This document shows, piece after piece, positions 1 through 10,857 of a stretch of 64,000 nucleotides of DNA. Origin of the DNA: Plantactinospora sp. KBS50 (GTDB lineage Bacteria > Actinomycetota > Actinomycetes > Mycobacteriales > Micromonosporaceae); NCBI RefSeq assembly GCF_002285795.1, contig NZ_CP022961.1, forward strand, positions 5,398,001 to 5,462,000. The letters run 5' to 3'. The position numbers and the translations under genes were made by a program. The notes below the pieces were generated by a model, which saw nothing but the letters and a program-made list of their open reading frames with translations, searched no databases and was not told where the DNA came from. Each line of letters begins with the position of its first letter. Position 1 is the first letter of the stretch.

Positions 1-619
1 GCATCGGTCCGAGGATCCGGGCCACGGGCGTCTGCGTCATCAGCGACTTGAACTCGGTGGCGACGATGTGCAGTTCATCCACGCCGTGCACGCCGTCGGC
101 GCCGGGATGCCCGTCGGTGTCGTCGGCGCCCGCGATGAACGCCTTGATCAGCGTCTCACCGACCTCGCGGGCGTTGGCGAACTCCGGCTGCTCGGAGAAG
201 CCCGTCCAGCTCGCCTCGATGGGCCGGTTGCGGAACCGGTAGTAGCCCACGCCCTTGCGGCCGATGACGTACAGCACCGGCTCCTTGCCGTCGGAGCGCA
301 GCCGCGCCATCAACGACTCGGCGGTGCGGATCGCGTTGGAGCTGTAGCCGCCGGCCAGCCCGCGGTCGCTGGTGATCAACAGCACGCCCGCCCGCCGCAC
401 CCGCTCGCGCGCGGTCAGCAGCGGGTGGTCGATGCGCGCGTTGGACGCCAGCGCCGTGAGCACCCCGGTGATGGCTTCGGCGTACGGCAGGGACGCCGCC
501 ACCCGCGCCTGGGCCTTGGCGATCCGGCTCGTCGCCACGAGCTCCATCGCCTTGGTGATCTTCTTCATGGACTTCGCCGCGCGAATCCGTCCGCGAAGAA
601 CGCGTACCTGTGCCGCCAT
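1..619 (-). CDS. atpG: ATP synthase F1 gamma subunit, 3' end cut by window
   Basis: Central rotor shaft of F1, coupling proton flow in Fo to catalysis in alpha3beta3. The reading frame begins at the ATG complementary to 617-619 ([20 protein letters not shown]...), has the canonical N-terminal helix with the ITKAMELVA segment, and includes an [11 protein letters not shown] segment typical of gamma. About 206 of roughly 300 residues are visible; the C-terminal helix and the downstream atpD and atpC would lie to the left of the window. It starts 10 bp after the atpA stop, so it is in the same operon. Nothing is abnormal in the visible part. Confidence 0.95.
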   Translation of the reverse strand, partial: MAAQVRVLRGRIRAAKSMKKITKAMELVATSRIAKAQARVAASLPYAEAITGVLTALASNARIDHPLLTARERVRRAGVLLITSDRGLAGGYSSNAIRTAESLMARLRSDGKEPVLYVIGRKGVGYYRFRNRPIEASWTGFSEQPEFANAREVGETLIKAFIAGADDTDGHPGADGVHGVDELHIVATEFKSLMTQTPVARILGPM

Positions 620-629
620 GTCCGCAGCC

Positions 630-2282
<1,653 letters not shown>

Positions 2283-2337
2283 CCTCTGCTTCCTCTATTC
2301 AGGGCCCGGTTAACCGGAACGGCGTGGATGTCTCGGG

Positions 2338-3159
2338 TCAGCGCTTTGTGAGCGCGTTGCGGGTTTCGGTCAGCCGGCGCAGGACCGTGCCGTCGTAGAG
2401 ATCGGCACCGATCCGGACGCTCATACCACCGAGGATCGCCGGGTCCACCGCCTGCATGACGGTGACCTCCCGACCGTATAGCGCGGACAGACGGGCGCCC
2501 AGCCGTTGCTCCTCGGCCTCGCTCAGCGCGGCCGCGACCGTCACGTAGGCGACCTGCTGGTCGCGCCGGGCGGCGGCCAGTTCGACCAGCCGGGACAGCG
2601 CGCCGTCGAACGACCGGCCGCCGAACCCGGCGAGCGCCACCTCGACGAGCCGGATGGTGACCGGCCTGGCCTTGCCCTCCAGCAGGTTGCGGGCCAGTTC
2701 GGCCCGCTGCCGGGCCGGGGCGATCACGTCGGCCAGCACACTGGCCAGCCGCGGATCGCCGCTGACCACCTGGCCGAACCGGAACAGCTCGTCCTCGACC
2801 TCGCCCAGCTCATCGGCGGCGTCGGCGCTGGCCAGCAGGGCCTCCACGCCGAGCCGTTCGATGCCCTCCAGCAGGTCGACCGAGGTGGACCAGCGACCGC
2901 TGACCAGCGCCCGGACCAGTTCGTTGGCATCCGAACCGATCTTGCCGGAGAGCAGGTCGGTCAGCATGGCCGCGCGGTCCGCGCCGGTCCGCGCCGGGTC
3001 GGAGACCGCCCGGCGCAGCCGCGGCTGGTCGCGCAGCAGCCGCCCGACCGCGAGCAGCTCGTCGCCCGTGCTGGCCACCGCCGTGGGCTCGGCGCCTCGC
3101 GCGTACGCGTCGAGGCGCTCCGCCGCGGCGGCGTACGACTCCCGGCTGGCGGCCTGCAT
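2338..3159 (-). CDS. atpH: ATP synthase delta subunit (OSCP-like)
   Basis: Peripheral stalk protein that holds F1 to the b-subunit dimer. At 273 residues it has the longer actinobacterial form; E. coli delta is about 177 residues. The N-terminus (MQAASRESYAAAAERLDAYA) and the C-terminal GGMSVRIGADLYDGTVLRRL block, the signature of the delta family, identify it. Its ATG overlaps the atpF stop by one base (TGATG at 3161-3157), so translation of b and delta is coupled. Confidence 0.95.
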   Translation of the reverse strand: MQAASRESYAAAAERLDAYARGAEPTAVASTGDELLAVGRLLRDQPRLRRAVSDPARTGADRAAMLTDLLSGKIGSDANELVRALVSGRWSTSVDLLEGIERLGVEALLASADAADELGEVEDELFRFGQVVSGDPRLASVLADVIAPARQRAELARNLLEGKARPVTIRLVEVALAGFGGRSFDGALSRLVELAAARRDQQVAYVTVAAALSEAEEQRLGARLSALYGREVTVMQAVDPAILGGMSVRIGADLYDGTVLRRLTETRNALTKR

Positions 3160-3716
3160 CAGCGGGCCCCGGCCGGGGTGCCGTTGCCGGTCCCGGTCGA
3201 TTCGAGGTCGGTGAGGAACCGCTCGACGGTGCCCCGGCGGCGGGCCTCGTCGGCCAGCGACTCACCGACGATCCTGCTGGCCAGGTCGACGGCGATGGTG
3301 CCGACCTCGGTCCGCAGCTCACGGACGATGGTCTGCCGTTCGGCGGCCAACTGCTCCCGACCGGCCGCGATGATCCGGTCGGACTCCTCGCGGGCCTTGG
3401 CCAGCACGTCGGTGCGGATTCCCTCGGCGTCGACCCGGGCGTCGTCCCGGATCCGGGCCGCCTCGGTGCGCGCCTCGGCGAGCTGGGCCTTGTACTGCTC
3501 CAGCAGCTGGTTGGCCTCGGCCTGGGCGGTCTCGGCGCGCTTGATGCCGCCCTCGATCGCGTCCACCCGGGCCTGGAAGGTCTGCTCCATGCGCGGGAAG
3601 ACGAACTTCGCCAGCACGATGAAGAGCAGGGCGAAGGCGATCGAGCCGACCACGATCTCCTGCCAGATCGGCAGGATCGGGTTGTGCTCGGCGCCCTCGG
3701 CGGCGAGAAAGTACAT
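3159..3716 (-). CDS. atpF: ATP synthase Fo b subunit
   Basis: Membrane-anchored stator stalk. The 185-residue protein has one N-terminal transmembrane helix (about residues 17-37, IVVGSIAFALLFIVLAKFVF), then a long charged, Ala/Glu/Arg-rich coiled coil (RVDAIEGGIKRAETAQAEAN...) ending in a short Gly/Thr-rich tail. That is the b-subunit architecture. It sits between atpE and atpH, with the atpH start overlapping its stop. Confidence 0.95.
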   Translation of the reverse strand: MYFLAAEGAEHNPILPIWQEIVVGSIAFALLFIVLAKFVFPRMEQTFQARVDAIEGGIKRAETAQAEANQLLEQYKAQLAEARTEAARIRDDARVDAEGIRTDVLAKAREESDRIIAAGREQLAAERQTIVRELRTEVGTIAVDLASRIVGESLADEARRRGTVERFLTDLESTGTGNGTPAGAR

Positions 3717-3746
3717 GGTGACCTCCCGGTCGAGAGGGGGGACCGG

Positions 3747-3971
3747 TTATGCCTGGAAGACGAAGCCGAAGGCGATGCCCAGCAGGGCCAGCGCCTCGAC
3801 GACGGCGAAGCCGATCCAGACGTACGGCAGGGTCATCCGGGACGACTCCGGCTGCCGCGCGGTCGACTGGATGTAGGCCGCGAAGATCAGGCCGACGCCG
3901 ATGCCCGGGCCGATGGCTGCGAGGCCGTAGCCGACGGCGCTGAGGCTGCCACCAACTTCTACGAGGTTCAT
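3747..3971 (-). CDS. atpE: ATP synthase Fo c subunit (rotor ring)
   Basis: Proteolipid forming the proton-driven rotor ring. I chose the ATG complementary to 3969-3971 (MNLVEVGGSLSAVGYG) over an in-frame start 51 bp upstream because an AGGAGG ribosome site lies just before it. The 74 residues form two hydrophobic helices joined by the RQPE loop (residues 39-42). The proton-carrying carboxylate is Glu59 in the second helix (VVEALALLGIAFGF). The GxGxG-type packing motif GPGIGVG lies in helix 1. Confidence 0.95.
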   Translation of the reverse strand: MNLVEVGGSLSAVGYGLAAIGPGIGVGLIFAAYIQSTARQPESSRMTLPYVWIGFAVVEALALLGIAFGFVFQA

Positions 3972-4044
3972 TACGGGATTCCTCCTGGTTATCTCGCGTG
4001 AGAGGTTCACGCGGGACGACAAACGGGCTGTGCGGTTGTGGAGA

Positions 4045-4845
4045 TCAGTGCTCGTCGGCGACGGCGCCCTGCACGTAGCTGGCGGTCAGCACGACGAAGA
4101 CGTACGCCTGGAGGACGGCGATCAGCGCCTCCAGGAAGGTCAGCGCGATGGCCATGATCCAGGAGATCACCGAGACCGGCTTGACGAAGACGCTCTGCGC
4201 GTTCAGCAGCACGAACCCGCCGACCGTGAAGACCAGCAGGATGATGTGCCCGGCGAACATGTTGGCGAACAGACGCAGGGCCAGCGTGAGCGGCCGGAAG
4301 ACGAACGTCGAGGCCAGTTCGATCGGGATCAGGATCGGCAGGATGAAGCCGGGGGCCGGCGGGATCAGCGCGTGCTTCCAGTACTTGCCGAAGCCATGGT
4401 GCCGCATGCCCACCCAGATGAACATCGCGTAGCTGATCAGGGCCATGAAGGCCGGGAACGCGATGTGCGAGTTCGGCGATATCTGGAAGAACGGGATGAT
4501 GCCGAACAGGTTCGTCAGCAGGATGAAGCTGAACAGCGTGGTGAAGTACGGCGCGAACGCCACCCCGCGGTGGCCGATCATGTCGACCGCGATGTTGTTC
4601 CGGACGAAGCCGTAGAGCGACTCGGCGATCCACTGCTTCTTGGTCGGCACCAGCTGCGGGTTCCGGTAGCTCAGCAGGAAGTAGATGATCAGGACGCCGA
4701 CGGCGAGCCAGACCATCAATGTGATCTTGGTGATCCAGTAGTTGTTGTGCTCGCCCCAGGGCAGGATGCTCGGGAGGTAGAAGTCCTCCACGCTGGGTGG
4801 CCACGGAAGATCACTCTTCGCGAGCGCGACCGTCTGTCCGAACAC
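4045..4845 (-). CDS. atpB: ATP synthase Fo a subunit
   Basis: Integral membrane subunit providing the proton half-channels facing the c-ring. The 266 residues hold five to six hydrophobic segments. The essential arginine is Arg191 in the motif LALRLFANMFAGH. It lies 73 bp upstream of atpE and just downstream of the atpZ-like gene, so it is the first structural subunit of the operon. An overlapping minus-strand frame (4007-4804) is a shadow, because it lacks hydrophobic segments. Confidence 0.97.
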   Translation of the reverse strand: MFGQTVALAKSDLPWPPSVEDFYLPSILPWGEHNNYWITKITLMVWLAVGVLIIYFLLSYRNPQLVPTKKQWIAESLYGFVRNNIAVDMIGHRGVAFAPYFTTLFSFILLTNLFGIIPFFQISPNSHIAFPAFMALISYAMFIWVGMRHHGFGKYWKHALIPPAPGFILPILIPIELASTFVFRPLTLALRLFANMFAGHIILLVFTVGGFVLLNAQSVFVKPVSVISWIMAIALTFLEALIAVLQAYVFVVLTASYVQGAVADEH

Positions 4846-4858
4846 CGCGTCCCTTCCC

Positions 4859-5092
4859 CTAACTCGGCGTGCCCATCCGGCGGACGACCAGGATGATGCC
4901 CCCGGTCATGCCGAGCACGACGCCCACGCCGGTGGCGATGCCCCCGGTGTCGAGCCACTGGTCGACCAGCCAGCCGATGAAGCCCCAGACCGCCATGCCC
5001 GCGATGAGGTAGCTGAGCGCGGTCCACCCCTGTCCGGCATCGGGCGGAGTGTCGCCGTTGCCGTGGGGACGGGGGTTCTGGTCACCGGTCAT
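4859..5092 (-). CDS. AtpZ/AtpI-family small membrane protein
   Basis: Small two-helix protein of the kind placed just before atpB. AtpI/AtpZ proteins are linked to c-ring assembly or Mg2+ supply; which role applies here is unknown. I chose the ATG complementary to 5090-5092 (MTGDQNPRPHGNG...), giving 77 residues; an upstream in-frame start adds a non-conserved, Arg-rich leader. A hydrophilic N-terminus is followed by AGMAVWGFIGWLVDQW and GVGVVLGMTGGIILVV, the AtpZ pattern. It lies 13 bp upstream of atpB. The 254 bp before it (5093-5346) have no gene and may hold a promoter. Confidence 0.8.
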   Translation of the reverse strand: MTGDQNPRPHGNGDTPPDAGQGWTALSYLIAGMAVWGFIGWLVDQWLDTGGIATGVGVVLGMTGGIILVVRRMGTPS

Positions 5093-5346
5093 GACGCGCC
5101 GAACGATATCAGCCGGACAGATGAGGCTGAGCGTCACCCCCCGCACAACTTGGTTGTGTGGGCGCACCGGGAGGCGGAAGTCGTTCCCTGGCACGCTACT
5201 CCGCTCCGGCCCGTGCGCAACGTCCGATCACGCACCGTTTCGATGTGGTACGCGTCACATCGCCAGCGCGGTGTGCGGAACGGGTGTTGACAGCGGCCTC
5301 GCACGCCCCGACCGGCGACGCCGCACGAACCCGCCCCACCCCCTCC

Positions 5347-5760
5347 TCAGCGGCGGGGATGGACCGTCGTGATCCACCAGATGTGCGCACCGGTCCAGCC
5401 CACCACGCCAGCCACGACGCCGAGGCTGAACGGAACAAGTCCGTCCCAACCGGTGGCCGCGACGGCGAAGAACACCGCGCCCACCACCGCCAGCTTCACG
5501 CCGTACGCGCCGAGGCCGACCGGCAGCACCAACCGCGGGTTCACCGCGTCGGCGCGGGCGATCACGAAGGTCGAACCGAGGTAACTCAGAGTTATCAGGA
5601 TGACACCGGCGGGGGCGCCGAGCGCGCCCGGAACACCGGCCGTCAGCGCACCGGTCAGGGCGGCCAATGCGGCCACCGCGACCGACGCGACGACCAGCGC
5701 CGGCAGGTGCCGGGTCCGCCAGCCGCGGTCGCCGTCCGCGCCGGCCGTGGTCCCGGTCAT
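5347..5760 (-). CDS. AtpI-like ATP synthase accessory membrane protein
   Basis: Membrane protein of 137 residues with four predicted transmembrane stretches (LPALVVASVAVAALAALTGAL, GVILITLSYLGSTFVIA, GLGAYGVKLAVVGAVFF, VPFSLGVVAGVVGWTGAHIWW). In actinobacteria a protein of this type precedes the atp operon and is named ATP synthase protein I. Assignment rests on topology, length and position, since the sequence itself is weakly conserved. It starts about 90 bp from the end of the penicillin-binding protein gene and could begin the atp transcript or be read through from upstream. Confidence 0.65.
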   Translation of the reverse strand: MTGTTAGADGDRGWRTRHLPALVVASVAVAALAALTGALTAGVPGALGAPAGVILITLSYLGSTFVIARADAVNPRLVLPVGLGAYGVKLAVVGAVFFAVAATGWDGLVPFSLGVVAGVVGWTGAHIWWITTVHPRR

Positions 5761-5847
5761 CGCAGGTCACCTCGCTCCGTCGACGCCGGCCGGCCGCTGC
5801 CGGCGCGCGGAACAGTCTAGCCGCCGTCGATCATGAGGCTCCGGGGG

Positions 5848-8174
5848 TCAGCGCGGCGCGGCCGGCACGACCGACCGGGTCGGCGCCGGGACGAGCGGCG
5901 CGGCCGGCTCGGCCGAGGCCGGTGGGACCGGCGAAACCGGCGGGGCAGGTGGGACCGGCGAGGCCGACGGAGCGACCGGGGCAGGCGGGGCCGCGGAGAC
6001 CGGCGGTGCGGGTGGAAGCGGCGAAGCCGGCGGGGCGACCGGGGCAGGCGGGGCCGATGGGGCCGGCGATACAGGCGGGGCCGGCGGGCCGGCCGTGCCG
6101 AACGCCCCGGTCGGGCTCGGCGGCGGGAAGAACACCACGGGCTTGCCGCGCAGCGCCACCTCCAGCACCGTGCCCACCCCGGCCAGCACGTCCGCCTGCA
6201 CCTCCTTGCCCACGGCGTCGTGCGGATCATCGGGGTTCGCGGCGATCGCCGCGACCGCCACCTGCGGGGTGTACGCCACCACGGTCTCGGTCGCGTACCC
6301 CTCGGAACTGCCGGTCTTGCCGGCGATCGGCCGGCCCGCGACAAGCTTGCGCAACTGCTCGCCGGTGCCGCCGTCGCAGCGCCCGTACGCGGACTGGTCG
6401 CCCACCGGGCAGCGGGCCGCGTCGTTGGCCGCCCGGGCGGTGTCCGCCCGCAGCACCCGCTGGCAGGACGGCTGCGCCACCGGCAGCGACCGCCCGCTCA
6501 GATCGGTGATCGAGGTGACCGGCAGCGGCTCGCAGTGGATCCCGTCGGCGGCGACCGTGGCGTACGCGGTGGCCAGGTCCAGCGGGGTGGTGGCCGAGAC
6601 GCCGAGGGTGAACGGCCCCCACTCGTCGGCGCCGTCGGCCGCCAACTGGGCGTCGCTGTCGGCCCGGAACCGGATTCCCAGCCGCTGCGCCATGTCCACC
6701 ACCCGGCCGGCGCCGACCTGCTCCTCCAGGTGCGCGAAGTACGTGTTGACCGAGCGGCCGAACGCGGACCACATGGTGCGCGGCCCGTCCATGTAGGCGG
6801 GCGTGGCGTTGACCGGGCACCAGCGGCCGCCGCAGCTGCCCGGGTCGTCCACCAGGTAGTGCGTGACCAGCCGGCTCGGGGCGTTGAAGACGGTGTTCAG
6901 CGGCAGCCCGGCCTCCACCGCGGCCAGCAGGGTGAACAGCTTGAAGCTGGAGCCGCCCTGGTAGCCCACGATGCCGCCGCCCCCGGCGACGAGCTGGTTG
7001 ACGGTGTTCGGGTAGTTCGCCTGGCCGGGCGGATTGTCCGCGAGGCTGTAGTGCCGGTTGACCGCGAGCGCGAGCACCTGCCCGGTGCCCGGCTGCACGA
7101 CCGCGGTGGGCACGGTCCGCGGCTTGTCGTAGCCGTACACGGCAAGCGTCTGGCTCAACGCGGTGGCCTGGATGGTCGGGTCGAGCGAGCTGACGATGCG
7201 GTAGCCGCCCCGCTGCAACGCCTGCTGGCGTTCGTCCACGGTGTCGCCGAACGCCTCCTGCTCCCCCACCACTGCATCAGGTAGTCGCAGAAGAAGCCCC
7301 AGTCGTCGTGCCCCGGACGCATGGTGGTGCAGTTTCCGGGCTGCTGGCTCGGGCGCAGCGCCGGCGGGGCCAGGTCGGCCGCGTCGCGTTCGGCCGCCGA
7401 GATCATGTCGAGCTGTGCCATCCGGTCCAGCACGTACGTCCGACGGGCCAGCGCGGCATCCGCGTCACCGTCGATCGGGTCGTACTCGTCCGGTGACTGC
7501 ACCAGGCCGGCCAGCAGGGCCGCCTCCGGCAGGTCCAGCTTGTCCGGCGGCTTGGAGAAGTAGCGCAGGCTGGCCGCGGCGACGCCGTACGCGCCGGCGC
7601 CGAAGTAGGCGATGTTGAGGTAGCGGCCGAGGATCTCGTCCTTGCTGATCGTGCGCTCCAGTTCGAGCGCGTACCGCATCTCCCGCACCTTGCGGTCCAG
7701 CGTCGTCTCGGTGGCCGCGGCCCGCTCCGCGGCGCTCAGACCCGGATCGCTCTTGCGGACGTTTCGCACGTACTGCATGGTCAGCGTGGATGCGCCCTGC
7801 CGGTCTCCGCCGGTGTTGGCCACCAGCGCCCGGGCCACGCCCCACAGGTCCACCCCGCTGTGCTGGTAGAACCGGCCGTCCTCGGCGGCCACGATCGCCT
7901 GGCGCATCACCGGGGCGACCGCGCTCAGCGGGACGTCCTGGCGGTTCTCCGCGAAGAACGACGTGATCAGCGTGCGGCCGTCGTTCGCGTACAGGTACGA
8001 GCGGTGGGCCACCGGCGGGTTCCGCAGGTCGTCGGGGAGTTCCGCGCCGGCCATCCGGGACATGCCGTACCCGACCAGCAGCTGCGCCGGCAACGCGCCC
8101 ACGCTGAGCACCAGGCCGCCGAGGACGCCGGCCATGATCACGGTGGCGACGAAGTAGGTCCGGGAACGCGCCAT
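5848..8174 (-). pseudogene. Class A penicillin-binding protein (transglycosylase-transpeptidase), split by a frameshift
   Basis: Bifunctional peptidoglycan synthase. The first frame (8174 down to about 7264) has an N-terminal transmembrane helix and a GT51 transglycosylase domain with EDGRFYQHSGVD (catalytic Glu98) and GASTLTMQYVRN. The second frame (about 7263 down to 5848) carries the transpeptidase with SSFK (SxxK), SVN (SxN) and KTG boxes, then a long Pro/Ala/Val-rich tail. The frames meet at ...DYLMQWWG / EQEAFGDTVDERQ. Six Gs would keep frame but the plus strand shows C5 at 7263-7267, so one base is missing. Both halves are otherwise perfect, so a sequencing error or very recent mutation is likely. 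Confidence 0.9.
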
Positions 8175-8284
8175 TCCGGCTCACCTCACGCGTCAGGTGG
8201 CGAATGTGTTGACGCGTCCCAGGATGAGCGGAATTGGAGCGTTATCTGAGGGTTTTCCGCGAAGCTCCCTCAACCGGGGTCCGG

Positions 8285-9031
8285 CTACGGGAGCAGCACC
8301 GCGGCCAGCGGGTGAACCGTCTCCTCGATCTCGTCGGCCACCCGTTCGAAGCACTGGTCGCCCCGGCCCCACGGGTCGTCGAGGTCGTCGCCCGGCTGCG
8401 GCGCCGCACCCCGGCGGGCGGCGTCGACCGCGGCCACCAGCGCGGTACCCCTGGCGTACACGGCCTGCGCACCGACCGGGTCCGGCGCCCCGGCGTCGGC
8501 ATCCCCCGGCGCCGGCGCGGCGTCGGGGGGCGTCGGGGTCGCGGCGGCGGCGGCCACGGCCGGCAGCGCCGCGGCGTCCACCAGCGGCAGCAGCCGGCCG
8601 AACTCCCCGAGTACGAACGTCCGGGCGGCGGCGTCCGGGCGCAGCGCCAGCACGTACGACTGCTGGTCGGCCGTCGCGGTCAGGATCAGATCGGCCGCGT
8701 CGATGTGCTCCGAGCGGAGCCGGCGGGCGGCGAACCCGGTCGGGTCGGCACCCCGGGAGCGGACCTGCCGGGCCGCGGGCGGGTTCATCCCCTCCCCCTC
8801 GTGCCAGCCGCCGGTCCCGGCGCTGTGGCTGTACAGCAGCCGGTCGGCCAGCTCGGTCAGCTCCGCGCCGCCGGCCGCGTCCCCGGCCGCCGCGGCGCCG
8901 GACCCGCTCGACCCGGCCAGGTCGCGACGCCGGTCCAGCCGTTCCCGTACGGCCTGGCTGAGCAGCCGTTCCGCCATCGGCGAGCGGCAGATGTTGCCCA
9001 TGCAGACGTGCAGGACGGTGAACGGCGGCAC
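8285..9031 (-). CDS. Low-molecular-weight protein tyrosine phosphatase-like protein
   Basis: Cysteine phosphatase fold. The N-terminus carries the CX5R loop CMGNICRS (Cys10, Arg16) and, near the C-terminus, DDPWGRG supplies the usual Asp-Pro general acid. At 248 residues it is about 90 longer than the typical enzyme because of Ala/Gly/Pro-rich inserts, which may be linkers. Its GTG start (complement of 9029-9031) directly follows the TGA of the Sua5-type gene, so the two are coupled. Substrate is unknown; arsenate-reductase-like activity is a less likely alternative. Confidence 0.85.
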   Translation of the reverse strand: MPPFTVLHVCMGNICRSPMAERLLSQAVRERLDRRRDLAGSSGSGAAAAGDAAGGAELTELADRLLYSHSAGTGGWHEGEGMNPPAARQVRSRGADPTGFAARRLRSEHIDAADLILTATADQQSYVLALRPDAAARTFVLGEFGRLLPLVDAAALPAVAAAAATPTPPDAAPAPGDADAGAPDPVGAQAVYARGTALVAAVDAARRGAAPQPGDDLDDPWGRGDQCFERVADEIEETVHPLAAVLLP

Positions 9032-9676
9032 TCAGTCCTCCCTGTCGGCGATGTCCGGCACCACGTCCCGCAGCTTGTCCAGGGGGATCGCGCCCTCCCG
9101 CAGCACCCGGGGCGTCTCGCCGGTCAGGTCGACGATCGTGCTGGCCACCGGATCCGGGCAGGGCCCCGCCTCCAGGTAGGCCCGGACCGTGTAGCCGAGC
9201 TGCTCGCGGGCCTGCTCGGCGGTGACCGCGGCGGGCTGGCCGTGCTTGTTGGCCGACGAGACGGCCATCGGACCGGTCTCCCGGAGCACCTCCAGCGCCA
9301 CCGGGTGCAGCGGCATCCGGACCGCCACCGTGCCGGCGAGGTCGCCCAGGTCCCACTGGAGGCTCGGCGAATGCTCCACCACGATCGTCAGCGCGCCCGG
9401 CCAGAACGCCTCGACCAGGTCCCGCGCGGCCATCGGCAGCGAGAAGACCAGCCCGTCGAGGGTGTGCCGGGAGCCGATCAGCACCGGCGGGGGCATCTGC
9501 CGGCCGCGGCCCTTCGCGTCCTGGAGCGCCTTCACCGCGTGCGGGGTGAAGGCGTCGGCGCCGATCCCGTACACCGTGTCGGTCGGCAGGACCACCAGCT
9601 CGCCGTTGCGGACCGCCTCGATGGCGGCGGCGATGCCACGGTCACGGTCGGCCAGTGACCGGCAGTCATAGAGCAT
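9032..9676 (-). CDS. L-threonylcarbamoyladenylate synthase (Sua5/YciO/YrdC family)
   Basis: Makes threonylcarbamoyl-AMP from threonine, bicarbonate and ATP for the t6A37 modification of ANN-decoding tRNAs. The YrdC fold is clear: LPTDTVYGIGADAF near the N-terminus, AKGRGRQMPPPVLIGS, and the SSANKHGQPAA loop. I chose the ATG complementary to 9674-9676 (MLYDCRSLADRDRG); a start 21 bp upstream is possible. The stop abuts the phosphatase start. The gene follows prmC, a common actinobacterial pairing of translation-quality genes. Confidence 0.9.
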   Translation of the reverse strand: MLYDCRSLADRDRGIAAAIEAVRNGELVVLPTDTVYGIGADAFTPHAVKALQDAKGRGRQMPPPVLIGSRHTLDGLVFSLPMAARDLVEAFWPGALTIVVEHSPSLQWDLGDLAGTVAVRMPLHPVALEVLRETGPMAVSSANKHGQPAAVTAEQAREQLGYTVRAYLEAGPCPDPVASTIVDLTGETPRVLREGAIPLDKLRDVVPDIADRED

Positions 9677-9790
9677 CACGAGGAGCCAGTCTGCCACGCC
9701 GCGTCACCGGAGCGCGGAGCCGGTCCCGCGTACCGGAACCGGCCCGCCGGCGGACAAGCCGGGCCGGCCGCACCGGACCGGCCGCGGGCG

Positions 9791-9896
9791 ACGGCGCGGC
9801 GCGGCGGGGCGGGGCGGCGGGGCGGGGCGACGGCGGGGCGCGGCGCGGCGGGGCGACGGCGGGGCGCGGCGACGCCGGGCGGCGGCGGCGGCGCGG
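9791..9896. repeat. Low-complexity GGCG/GGGGC tract
   Basis: About 105 bp between prmC and the Sua5 gene composed almost entirely of G and C in repeating GGCGC/GGGGCG units, with no coding frame of interest. It immediately follows the prmC stop (9898). It could fold into very stable structures or G-quadruplexes; no function is evident. It is a likely place for assembly error. Confidence 0.7.
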
Positions 9897-9897
9897 T

Positions 9898-10791
9898 TCA
9901 GCGACGCCGGGCGGTGGCGAACCGCGGCCGGCCCGCCAGGTCCGGGTGGTCCGCCACCTCGGTGAAGGCGCCGTCGGCCCGCAGCAGGTCGGGCAGCACG
10001 GCGGCGTGCGTGTCGTCGTGCTCGATGCCCAACGATCCGCCGGGGCGCAGCAGCCGGGCCGCCAGCGTGATCACCGGCCGGATCACCGCGAGGCCGTCGC
10101 CGCCGCCGAAGACCGCCTCCGCGGGGTCGTACCGGTCCACCTCCGCCGGCACGGCGGTGCCGGCCGGCACGTACGGCGGGTTGCACAGCACGAGGTCCAC
10201 CCGGCCGGACAGCTCGCCGAGCAGCCGCGGGTCGGCCACGTCCCCGGCCACCACCCGGATCGCCGGGTCGCCCGCCGCGGCCCGGTCGGCGGCGTTGCGG
10301 CGCAGCCAGTCCAGCGCGGCCGGTGAGCGTTCCACCGCCCAGACGCTGGCGCCCGGCAGCTCCTGCGCCACCGACAGGGCCAGCGCCCCCGATCCGCTGC
10401 ACAGGTCCACCACCGTCGCCGGGTCCGGTCCGGCCGCCGCGATCCCCCAGCCGGCCAGCAGCTCCGTCTCCGGGCGCGGGATGAACACCCCCGGTCCCAC
10501 GGCCAGTTCCAGGTGCCGGAACGGCGCGCTGCCCAGCAGGTGTTGCAGCGGTTCGCGCCGTACCCGCCGGGCCACCAGCCCGGACAGCCGGTCCCGCTGC
10601 GCGGCGTCCAGCCCCTCGGCCAGGGCCAGCCGGCCCCGGGGCACGGCCAGGACGTACCCGACCAGCAGCTCGGCCTCGGCGCGGGCCGCCGGCACCCCCG
10701 CGGCGGCCAGCGTCGCCGCCGTGCGGGCCACCGCGACGGACGGCCGGAGTCGATCTGCCGCAACGGCCGGGTTTCGGCGAGGATCGGTCAC
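9898..10791 (-). CDS. prmC: Peptide chain release factor N5-glutamine methyltransferase
   Basis: Methylates the glutamine of the GGQ motif in release factors, using S-adenosylmethionine. It has the N-terminal helical substrate domain (PLQHLLGSAPFRHLEL, then GVFIPRPETELL), the SAM-binding DLCSGSGALALSVA loop and the catalytic NPPY (LVLCNPPYVPAG). I took the GTG complementary to 10789-10791 (about 297 residues); a TTG at 10815 is in frame. The start is uncertain because no good ribosome site precedes either. Its substrate gene prfA lies 1.7 kb away, separated by a plus-strand GGDEF gene. Confidence 0.93.
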   Translation of the reverse strand: MTDPRRNPAVAADRLRPSVAVARTAATLAAAGVPAARAEAELLVGYVLAVPRGRLALAEGLDAAQRDRLSGLVARRVRREPLQHLLGSAPFRHLELAVGPGVFIPRPETELLAGWGIAAAGPDPATVVDLCSGSGALALSVAQELPGASVWAVERSPAALDWLRRNAADRAAAGDPAIRVVAGDVADPRLLGELSGRVDLVLCNPPYVPAGTAVPAEVDRYDPAEAVFGGGDGLAVIRPVITLAARLLRPGGSLGIEHDDTHAAVLPDLLRADGAFTEVADHPDLAGRPRFATARRR

Positions 10792-10857
10792 GACATAATC
10801 ATGGAACGCCGGCAACTGTCACAGCCCGGCGGGCCGCCATCGGTGAGGAGGTTGTGC

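Noticed and set aside
9655-10326. Plus-strand open frame across the GGCG tract and prmC
   Set aside because: Low-complexity Arg/Gly/Ala translation, antisense to prmC.
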